The position numbers and the translations under genes were made by a program. DNA of 64,000 bases from positions 9,299,501-9,363,500 of the forward strand of contig NZ_CP059997.1 of NCBI RefSeq assembly GCF_018736145.1, written 5' to 3'. This document shows positions 62,201 to 64,000 of the stretch, piece by piece; position 1 is the first letter of the stretch; each line of letters opens with the position of its first letter. Source of the stretch: Amycolatopsis sp. CA-230715. Its GTDB lineage: Bacteria; Actinomycetota; Actinomycetes; Mycobacteriales; Pseudonocardiaceae. The notes beneath the pieces were generated by a model, which was not told the origin of the DNA, did not search any database, and saw only the letters and a program-made list of their open reading frames with translations.

Positions 62201-64000
62201 GGTCAGCACCTTCTGATCACCGTCCGCCAGCTCGACGGGTGCGTTCAACAGCGGTCTCGGCTCTTGCAACCAGTACGGCTTGCGCTCGAAGGAGTACGTC
62301 GGCAGCTCCACTACGCGACCGCCGCCGAGCACCGGTCGCAGATCGACCGGGACTCCGTTGGCGTGTAACCCGGCCGCGGACAGCTGAATGCGGCGGAGCG
62401 GGTCGTCTTCGCGGCGCAACGTCTCCTGCACCACAGCGGCCGGCACGGTGTCGTTGATCGCCATGGTCAGCAGCGGATGCGGGCTGACCTCAACGAAAAC
62501 CCCGTAGCCGTCGGTGGCCGCGGCGCGCACCGCCGGTTCGAATCGAACCGGTTCGCGGAGGTTTCGGTACCAGTAGCCGGAGTCCAGCTGCCCGGTGTCG
62601 ATCCGGCTCCCGGTGACCGTCGAGTAGAACGGCACCCGCGCCGGCCGCATCTCGACCTCGGCGAGGATCTCCGCCAACTCACCGGCCAGGGCATCGACGT
62701 GGGACGAGTGCGCGGAGAAGTCGACCCCGGGTACGTTCCAGCGCATCACGCCCGCCTTGGCCAGGACGAGACCCAGTTCCGCGAGCGCGTCCGGGTCCCC
62801 GGAAACCACCACGGTGTTCGGGCCGTTGACCGCGGCGATCGACAGCCGGCCGACGAACGGCTCCACCTGTTCGCGGACCCACGACTCCGACGCGACGATC
62901 GACAGCATCCCGCCGCGGCCGGCCAGTGCGAGCAGGGCCCGGCTGCGCAAGGCGGAGATCCGCGCGCCGTCAGCGAGCGACAACGCTCCCGCCACGCACG
63001 CGGCTGCGATCTCGCCCTGCGAGTGCCCGACGACGGCGGACGGCTCCAGTCCGAACGACCGCCATACTTCGGCCAGGGAAACCATCACCGCCCACAGCGC
63101 CGGCTGGACGACATCGACCCGGGACAACGCCTCGTCGTCCTCGATCACTTCCCGGAGCGACCAGTCGACATGGGCGCTCAACAGCCGCTCGCACTCGTCC
63201 AGCCGCGCCGCGAACACTGGGAACTTCTCGCTCAGGCCATGGATCATCCCGGCCCACTGCGATCCTTGACCGGGAAACACCCACACCGCACCGGATTCCG
63301 GCGTGACGGTGCCCTCGACCAGACCGGGTAACGACTCCCCGGCAGCCAAGGCGGTCAGTCCCGCCAAAAGCTCGTCGCGATCGGTTGCCACGACCGCCGC
63401 GCGGTGCTCCAACGCCGACCGCGTCGTCACGCTCGAAGAACCGATGTCGACCACCCCCAAGGCAGGGTCGGCCGCCACCCATTCCCGCAACCGAGCCGCC
63501 TGAGCCCGCAACCCCTTTTCAGACCGCGCCGAGACCAGCACCGGCACCGGACCGCCCGTCACCGAGACCGCGCCGTCGACCTCGGCCGGTGGCGCCTGCT
63601 CCACAACCACGTGCGCATTGGTGCCGCTGATGCCGAACGACGACACAGCGGCCCGACGCGGCCGCCCCGACTCGGGCCACAACCGCTGTTCGGTCAACAA
63701 CCGCACCGCACCGGAAGACCAGTCCACGTGCCGCGACGGCACATCGGCGTGCAAGGTCGCCGGAAGGACACCGGCACGAATCGCCATCACCATCTTGATC
63801 ACACCACCGACACCGGCGGCGGCCTGCGCGTGACCGATGTTCGATTTCAGCGAACCCAGCCACAGCGGTTCTCCCCGCCCCTGGCCGTATGTCGCCAGCA
63901 ACGCCTGCGCCTCGATCGGGTCACCCAACGCGGTCCCGGTTCCGTGCGCCTCCACCGCGTCCACCTCGGCGGCCGACAAGCCCGCTGAAGCCAGCGCGTC
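44273..64000 (-). CDS. Giant hybrid PKS-NRPS (5' truncated by window)
   Basis: The frame is open to the right edge; more than 6,570 residues are visible and the N-terminus is missing. Domain order: KS (C-terminal part) - AT - DH - KR - ACP; KS - degenerate ACP-like - cMT - ACP; C - A - PCP; KS - DH - KR - ACP; KS - KR - ACP; terminal KS. Only the first module has its own AT; the others lack one and depend on the AT-AT-ER protein, so this is a mixed cis/trans-AT line. The A domain is read as glycine-specific. The inferred fragment is a C-methylated acyl chain in amide linkage to glycine, followed by an alkene-forming extension and a hydroxyl-bearing extension. The protein ends LFWDSYSPAGPRPERAAGD with no thioesterase, so assembly continues on another protein. 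Module details are listed separately. Confidence 0.93.
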   Translation of the reverse strand, partial: DALASAGLSAAEVDAVEAHGTGTALGDPIEAQALLATYGQGRGEPLWLGSLKSNIGHAQAAAGVGGVIKMVMAIRAGVLPATLHADVPSRHVDWSSGAVRLLTEQRLWPESGRPRRAAVSSFGISGTNAHVVVEQAPPAEVDGAVSVTGGPVPVLVSARSEKGLRAQAARLREWVAADPALGVVDIGSSSVTTRSALEHRAAVVATDRDELLAGLTALAAGESLPGLVEGTVTPESGAVWVFPGQGSQWAGMIHGLSEKFPVFAARLDECERLLSAHVDWSLREVIEDDEALSRVDVVQPALWAVMVSLAEVWRSFGLEPSAVVGHSQGEIAAACVAGALSLADGARISALRSRALLALAGRGGMLSIVASESWVREQVEPFVGRLSIAAVNGPNTVVVSGDPDALAELGLVLAKAGVMRWNVPGVDFSAHSSHVDALAGELAEILAEVEMRPARVPFYSTVTGSRIDTGQLDSGYWYRNLREPVRFEPAVRAAATDGYGVFVEVSPHPLLTMAINDTVPAAVVQETLRREDDPLRRIQLSAAGLHANGVPVDLRPVLGGGRVVELPTYSFERKPYWLQEPRPLLNAPVELADGDQKVLTGLLSLGTHGWLGEHRVGGQAVVPGTALLEMALRAGSEVDELTMHTPLVIPEHGEVEIQLLVGPVDGGGYRPLRLHSRVLGSDWQLHATGTVVDGRGHADPAGLGEWPPAGEPVDLSGWYEDRAARGLRYGPGFRGLRRLWRDGTDLFAEVSLVVPIRAALLDAALHALDMTTPMLPFSFSGARWLDPIAAGEPTSLRVRITPRADGSVALYAADGIGRGVLSVDSLALRPIGAPSHDGSLFKLTWVTVRPQGTVDAADVRVLHGAATDGEMPGKAEAVTADVLGSLQSWLRDAETDESRVVVATTGGAADPVTTAVWGLVRCAQTENPGRIVLVDTDDLDGLPHALPAVLSCGEPQVSVRGAELEVPRLVHAGVLATEPPLLTDGTVLVTGASGTLGGLVARHLVARHGVRDLVLVSRTGSVALAEELTAAGASASSVVCDVSDRDALAATLAAIPGDRPLRAVVHAAGVLDDGVLGSLTPDRLRTVLAAKAGGAWHLHELTRDLDLSAFVMFSSVAATLGTAAQGNYAAANAFLDGLAHHRRNVGLPAVSLGWGLWAERSGLTERLGDADLARLGDAGVRPMDSDAALALFDASLGAEHAHLLPARLDPPATRAPLFRELLPVRRAPSATPTDPLRVPSDAPRWTPALVGEVVLRAVATVLKHDSTVDIDPAAEFHRLGFTSLAALELRNVLNAQTKLRLPATMVFQHRTPQALTAFLTDQLVGGAQAAEVPVVPSGPVAGDGPIAIIGVAGRYPMAPTVGEFWDNLVAGRHCVTEVPADRWDAAAHHDPKTPGGAYSKWAGFIDGVDMFDPLFFHISPADAETMDPQERLFLQTAAATVEDAGYPAAVLAAKGPVGVFAGVMGSDYEWMAGEANALGVPTDAHSYHWSVANRVSHFFDFTGPSLAVDSACSSSLTAVHLACQSIRAGECVAAIAGGVNLILHPKHLRSLARAGMLARDDRVKAFGAGADGFVDGEGVGAVLLKPLSAAIADGDRVLAVLRGSAINAVGNAGGYTVPSSAAQSQVIRAAIDRAGIGVETVSYVEAHGTGTLLGDPIEIAGLVDAFGGPIEPGGRRHLVALGSVKSNIGHLEAAAGIAGLTKVLLQFRQEIVAPSLHSARTNPEIDFTTTMFEIPQTARPWIRSEQPRRAMVSSFGAGGANACVVMEEYTPVPPPEPDDPDARRLVVLSAKSEDRLRAYAADLVAFLRRGTGAGEDAEHRCLRLAAELADVPPASLDADTDLVDCGFDIAERVRYFAMLEAELNAKLPLAATSAGTIGAVAKAVADIQPPATELPRLVDLAHTSQIGRTAYEFRLALLVDSVPDTIALLEKYAVGGTDDRIATGRAVRPAEGVAMPSRDLAEVAEQWVTGANVDWSSITPPSARRIELPTYPFARRRSWIPPVPEAGSMSTADVDPAVARVLAGLAELDAASVSGLFGVYQRMGVFRRPGERHHSEELRDNLRIRDKFRRLHEAVLGLFAGAGLVTRDGDQLTTTDAVTDMTTGWQDEFDRVAAAYPDVEPTAALNREFLRDYPRILRGEVVGTEIMFPDSSMELVRNLYRGNPLSDFFNDLVADTVRRYRDHGPAAGRAVHVLEIGAGTGATSEKVLPVLAGQPGSAYTFTDISPRFLEYGRERFADDYPFTRFQLLNLERDPVEQGYAAGSFDLVLATNVVHATRDLSAAVRKVTTLLKPGGWLVLNELTAVRPHLTLGGGVMEGWWAFEDDELRIPAAPLAALSTWTRLLGGEGYTRVRALGADAAELGQHVLVAENHTVAPDVVPAAVPSTTVEVPTGSADALGGRLRELVERVLKLDEPIDQDRRLADYGFDSLSGMKIVAAVDEAFGVAVPLDEFFERPTLRELSAYLASHWLADAVVPAVEVVPRPYTAPEPAKHPMSEGQRALWVIEQLAPGNSAYNLPLAFWLAPDVDISRLRRALQHVVDRHEQLRATVAIDTNRDEPCMTVAAHRPLPFQQVFLPTTVDAELKDRVNADARQPFDLADGPLVRAAVFTLDDGRQALLFTVHHLVLDGVSIPLFLADLERGYRALQDGRPLPADRPSATYGEFAVRQRALLAGDEGHRLRDYWVERLRGRQTAVPLPVDRPRPPMPSFRGATIQGHLTGAVTEQARAFAATERVSLSSVMLAAYFALLYRYSEQAEIAVGTPTASRPPHGYDDVVGYFMNMVVVHERVDRHEDFRGLARRVHRTVLGALQHGSYPLITLTEELNRQAPGTGSRLFDVAFYFHNWTRELREDGVVRGRVDGVHQEGEFDLTLDLVDHPEGVRYTLKYNPDLFDSGTVERFGEHFATLLASAVGRSATAVADLDLLTAAESADLAPPAAVEYPADALVWDLVRRQTTARPDAVAVRCGGTEVVYRELTERVDALAARLTAAGIGRGRNVGVLLPRDADLPIALLAVQASGGTYVPLDPAYPRQRLEYIAEDAGLHLVLTRSSSGGALGDQVPRLLVDGDGHLPATSSPGPARPSDPAYIIYTSGSTGRPKGVRVPHRALTNFLWSMAREPGFGPADTLLALTTICFDISALELYLPLITGGTVEVLPAEVARDGLRLRDAVERSAATLIQATPATWSMLLSAGWRGDAGLRVLCGGEALPSETAEELLAANREVWNLYGPTETTVWSSASRLRPGDRVTIGTPIANTALYVLDSARRPVPTGVAGELYIGGHGVADGYHNHPDLTAERFLPNPFVTEPDGRMYRTGDLVRRLADRRVEYLGRIDSQVKIRGFRVELAEIESTLRRLDGVRDAVVVARAAGVSLLACYTLDDGAPEPVRERLATWLPDYMLPDALVRVTGFPRTLNEKVDRTALATLPLAELRGRFGVERAVSPPRAEKSIGRVEALRGELAAMIGRLTGVRPEEIGADDPFGEVGMNSVNFTTLSVELSETYGIEVYPTLFYRKGTLASLAEHLWNEHAAELATRFGAAAPTAAVAAATAGRPGPGGDIAVIGMAGRLPGSADLEEFWEHLVAGDDLVGETPADRWDWRELPNSRWGGFLSGVDDFDAAFFGISPREAELMDPQQRVLLEVVRSAVDDAGYRPSDLAGRRVGVFIGVANTEYLELQRAAGLAAQGHTATGAAASIIANRVSYLLDLRGPSMVIDTACSSSLVAVHQACAALRDGTCDLAIAGGVNVMLVPSVYEVLGKGEMLSQDGRCKTFDSRADGYVRGEGAGVVLLKPDGEARHDGDARHVVIKATAVNHGGRTTSLTAPNPDAQAALLVEAYRAADVPVETVGYVEAHGTGTALGDPIETAGLSAAFQQLRADGGTAAAPGCAIGSVKTNIGHLEAAAGVAGLLKVALAIRRGTIPASLHVRLPNPYLELAGGPFELATTTRPWPRPRDAEGHDLPRRAGVSSFGFGGTNAHVVVEEPAMPEISAEDRAEHLFPLSARTPEALREVERRLVDHLKNHDVAPADLAYTLQVGREPMSHRLAVVVDSTAALRRHLVEHLADRPSAVRVGTTARDATTRAAEATRDLTALAADWLAGADVDWPMLHEGVSRRRVHLPGYPFARTRHWFAPVPAAPLHPTLLDAATGRHTFVKKVTGQEFFLRDHVVGGERVLAGVAYLEMARLAGELATGGPVRGVEHLVWASPVRVSDDVSERRLTVELEGLSFEVRTPGGATHASGTLVPSGFGPRPDPVDLARVRSRCAKVQSGAECYAMFSRLGFDYGPSFQVIEELALGEREVLARLRLPASRSEDAGAYVFHPSLFDAALQTAARLAPGGDDVPSGIPYMPFSVGSVKIYGALPEKLHAYATSTSEPLSFDVLLLDEAGVVAASIDRFTLRAVPAQDAVSAFEPIRQPAPAVRRELAGTVLVLDAGARGGAVCDALASVGVTVQRMEPGASLQLGAVAGPFHVVHLADEHAAVTDGFQQALTFLQAWQRDRRGAVRYLYVHGDRDGSPAHPAMAAFGRSVRREHPSIDFGVLAVGTGSLAEAVVSTLRAAGEPDIRIDDAGRTRAAWRRLSLPTSVASSFTGSGAHLITGGSGRLGLLLAEHVTRTSGGRVVLVSRTAPDPAARARIEAIGARTMLADVSDVAAVRALVTDVRRSHGSISGVLHLAGVLRDGLLHGKDRADVDAVLAAKVHGTVWLDEATRDDPLDYFVAFSSAAAAFGNVGQTDYAFANAFLDHFAERREEQRRQGLRHGRTLAAAWPVWADGGMRVDAAGQRRMTRETGMRVVRTGSALEALEGAMAGTAARVLLAPGDPARILSAVNQRPAVDEEPVRPKAVAGSQVTAERWLTGIMAEELKLPETEIIATEPFDDYGLDSLITLAVTRRLEERLGPLSKTLLFEHMTVRDLANHLTEEHPGAFVEVAAVAAEPASSPRQAVAEDDIAIIGVAGRYPDADDVDEFWRNLRAGRDSVVEIPRERWDNSRFYDADRSAVGKTYGRWGGFIRGADRFDPLFFRMSQIEAEHTDPQERVFLETVWHLMEDAGYTREQLRGTRTGVFVGMMYGQYQLYGVREALRGEGLPPHSSFASAANRVSYFFDFTGPSVGLDTMCSSALVAIHQACLAIRNGDCEVAVAGGVNITTHPAKYLQLAWRGFLSDDGRCRSFGAGGTGYVPAEGSGAVLLKSLDAAVADGDRILAVVKGTAVNHGGTGRGFTVPNPKAQGDLVRAALDRAGMRPADLNYVEAHGTGTALGDPVEIAGMMRAFQGDLPERLPIGSVKSNIGHAESAAGIAAVTKVLLQMRHGELAPSLHAAETNPNIDFASTPFDVQREVAPWPRRTLADGTVQPRAAGVSSFGAGGTNAHVVLQEYLGAPEPPTAPAGPQLAVLSARDADRLVAQARRLAGQLRDTGCAPRDLAWTLQSGREAMAHRLAIRFVDVAELVGRLDEFVAGGEPNDSWTGVVDPRRPLDVVEPLPADPEAYAAAWTSGRQVDWSALHRGALCRRVSLPGYPFDGERIWLAAADAELAVPASGLLLTRRWVPAEPSRNAPLPGRIAILAAPGTEELAARLTTTLPGTETLTIDQLTASTSGDRFDAVLDLAGCANRGQTAGHSGLTAWLSWLQRVVADRDRRELTMLLVSRGSAAGSGGAARAGLYRMLQSEYQHIRSRHVAVGAATDEQVCQWIASELRIAESPAQISYHDGARHRAELRELDAEPRNELRFPDGHVLWVTGGTRGIGLLSARHFVARHGVRKLVLTGREVLPPRAEWAAHVAGDTALGRKLRPLTELVDQGVELLVLSVPLDDRAATAAAVADVKTRFGPIGGVIHSAGFTDAENPAFVRKPLARIERVIGPKISGLDTLVECFRDEPLRLFVLYSSVAAAVPALAVGQSDYAMANAYLDAVAETRPHGLPLVSVQWPSWKDTGMGEARSATYQTSGLAALSDEQGLDLLERALASGARVVMPAVVRPGADWRPERLTDRRLGSDVDRRPDPEAARKATPDGLRQAVDGVASWLLDQVAAELRFDRAKLTGDVPLHDYGIDSILVSQLVQTLGKRIDASIDPSSLLEYPSADEFGTYLGEHHPQELVAAFGAGPSGTPAVRTSKVVPVVASPVPTSGDIAVVGLSCRFPRAASITEYWELLRQGGSALRPIPGHRFGRPIGYHAGLLPDELRFDAESFLLSEADATAMDPQALLLLDEVNRAVHHAGYRPAELKGRRIGVYVGGRGGHMPDADRLERARNPVVVTGQNYLSANLSQFFDFRGPSLVTDTACSSALVAMDMAAQALRAGNIESAVVAGVSLLSDDSAHRVFGQRGLLNPGAEFHLFDRRAAGLVLGEGAGVVVLKSLDRAQADGDRVLAVLKGIAINNDGRTAGPSTPNLHAQTEVMREALQRAGQRPEDVGWVEANGSGSTVTDLLELKAVEAVYGTGRAGRVALGSVKPNIGHPLAAEGIAAFIKVVLMLHHREQVPFRSGQQPLDHFDLDASSMYFPRGVHPWPSSAEVAALNCFADGGTNAHLLIAPAPAGVQGTRMALPEPALDRKVVIRGTSAGSPGVGLFWDSYSPAGPRPERAAGD
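44390..45650 (-). other. C-terminal ketosynthase with altered catalytic motif (KS0-like)
   Basis: The nucleophile is intact (DTACSSAL), and the last His is present (KPNIGH), but EAHGTGT is EANGSGS: the catalytic His is Asn at 44777-44779. Such KS domains usually transfer the chain without condensation. The protein ends about 40 residues later, so the downstream half of this module must be on another polypeptide. Confidence 0.82.
45740..49170 (-). other. AT-less module: KS-KR-ACP
   Basis: The KS (47890-49170) has DTMCSSAL, EAHGTGT and SNIGHAES. No DH is recognised between KS and KR. The KR (about 46100-47410) has GGTRGIG with active YSSVAAAV and DYAMAN. The ACP has DYGIDSILVSQL. A beta-hydroxy unit is expected unless a DH acts in trans. 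Confidence 0.83.
49240..53340 (-). other. AT-less module: KS-DH-KR-ACP
   Basis: The KS (52050-53340) has DTACSSSL, EAHGTGT and TNIGH. After a KS-AT-type linker, the DH (50760-51600) reads HVVGGERVLA: the Pro of HxxxGxxxxP is Ala, while the second motif FDAALQ is kept. The KR (about 49480-50740) has GGSGRLG and active FSSAAAAFG and DYAFAN. The ACP has DYGLDSLITL. Extending the glycyl unit here would give an aminomethyl-alkene, as in allylic-amide natural products. Confidence 0.83.
53420..56525 (-). other. NRPS module C-A(Gly)-PCP
   Basis: The condensation domain (55200-56525) has the active HHLVLDG motif. The adenylation domain (53690-55180) has YIIYTSGSTGRPKG, NLYGPTETT, YRTGDLVRR and the invariant Lys near NEKVDR. 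By eye the ten pocket residues read D-I-L-Q-L-G-L-V-W-K, one conservative change from the known glycine code (DILQLGLIWK). The PCP site is VGMNSVNF. It should couple the upstream acyl chain to glycine as an amide. Confidence 0.85.
56600..59970 (-). other. AT-less module: KS-(ACP-like)-cMT-ACP
   Basis: The KS (58690-59970) keeps DSACSSSL, EAHGTGT and SNIGH. A stretch near 58340-58550 looks like an ACP helix bundle, but GFDS is GFDI, so no attachment serine. The methyltransferase (56890-57560) has VHVLEIGAGTGATSE, and is preceded by a helical segment (about 57700-57960) usual for cMT domains. The ACP has DYGFDSLSGM. No KR is present, so an alpha-methyl or gem-dimethyl beta-keto intermediate is expected before the NRPS module. 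Confidence 0.82.
60040..64000 (-). other. PKS module with cis-AT: KS(partial)-AT-DH-KR-ACP
   Basis: The visible KS end has EAHGTGT and KSNIGHAQ. The AT (62330-63295) has GHSQGE preceded by RVDVVQPALW, features of methylmalonyl-type ATs, but the specificity motif normally YASH or HAFH reads FSAH (near 62,720). The DH (61480-62220) has HRVGGQAVVP and DAALH, so it is predicted active. The KR (catalytic part 60540-61050) has GASGTLG, AGVLDDGVL (LDD, B-type) and active NYAAAN. The ACP site is GFTSLAALEL. Expected output: an alpha-branched enoyl unit. Confidence 0.85.

Noticed and set aside
44273..64000. Assignment of the cluster to oxazolomycin or kirromycin itself
   Set aside because: Shared logic only. 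The cis-AT module and domain order differ, and most of the cluster is outside the window.

Overview
The window is very GC-rich DNA with densely packed, often overlapping genes, GTG/TTG starts, SARP/AraC/LAL regulators and two large secondary-metabolite loci. This fits a filamentous actinomycete. A Pseudonocardiaceae-like host (Amycolatopsis, Saccharothrix and relatives) is my inference only. I see no rRNA, tRNA, CRISPR array or intact insertion sequence.

Region 1 (1-12,438, + strand) is the 3' part of a tightly coupled operon. It encodes the C-terminal end of an asparagine synthase-like amidotransferase; an acyltransferase-ACP protein; a 1,898-residue synthase with the order FabL-like enoyl reductase, KS, chain-length-factor-like KS, KR, DH; a long-form P450; a second protein with KR and degenerate DH; and a second P450. 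The GIDS ACP motif and KS/CLF pairing resemble PUFA/glycolipid-type iterative synthases, but the fused FabL-type reductase is unusual. A perfect 13-bp terminator hairpin separates it from a convergent gene that may encode an MpaB-family oxygenase.

Region 2 (12,455-31,860) is mostly ordinary chromosome: a MazG-like pyrophosphatase, two GNAT acetyltransferases, an AraC regulator, a small membrane protein, a STAND ATPase with eight exact 40-residue TPR units, a secreted GH88-type hydrolase, an ABM monooxygenase, a LysE exporter, a secreted GH19 chitinase, two paralogous TPR-LuxR regulators, an ATPase-fold protein, an alpha/beta hydrolase and a YdeI-like protein. It also has an operon (TIM-barrel amidohydrolase, DUF59 protein, zinc alcohol dehydrogenase) divergent from a GAF/AAA/Fis activator. 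This set normally accompanies propane/phenol-type diiron monooxygenases, but no monooxygenase is present. Two sites resembling the DasR-responsive element lie upstream of the chitinase and of the adjacent LuxR gene.

Region 3 (31,958-33,779) is a scar: the C-terminal tail of a zinc dehydrogenase abuts a frameshifted SARP regulator remnant, followed by about 1 kb without a convincing gene except a hairpin terminator.

Region 4 (33,780-64,000) is the end of a large hybrid PKS-NRPS cluster that continues beyond the right edge. A SARP-NB-ARC regulator and an O-methyltransferase run on the + strand. On the - strand, reading right to left, are a giant PKS-NRPS (over 6,570 residues in the window), an AT-AT-ER protein, a P450, and four more genes of the methoxymalonyl-ACP pathway. 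The giant protein has one cis-AT module, then AT-less modules: KS-cMT-ACP, C-A-PCP (A domain code read as glycine), KS-DH-KR-ACP, KS-KR-ACP and a terminal KS with an altered catalytic motif. The AT-AT-ER protein should load the AT-less modules in trans. The core logic (C-methylated ketide joined to glycine, then ketide extension, with methoxymalonyl-ACP genes) recalls oxazolomycin-type assembly lines, but the cis-AT module and domain arrangement do not match a pathway I can name.
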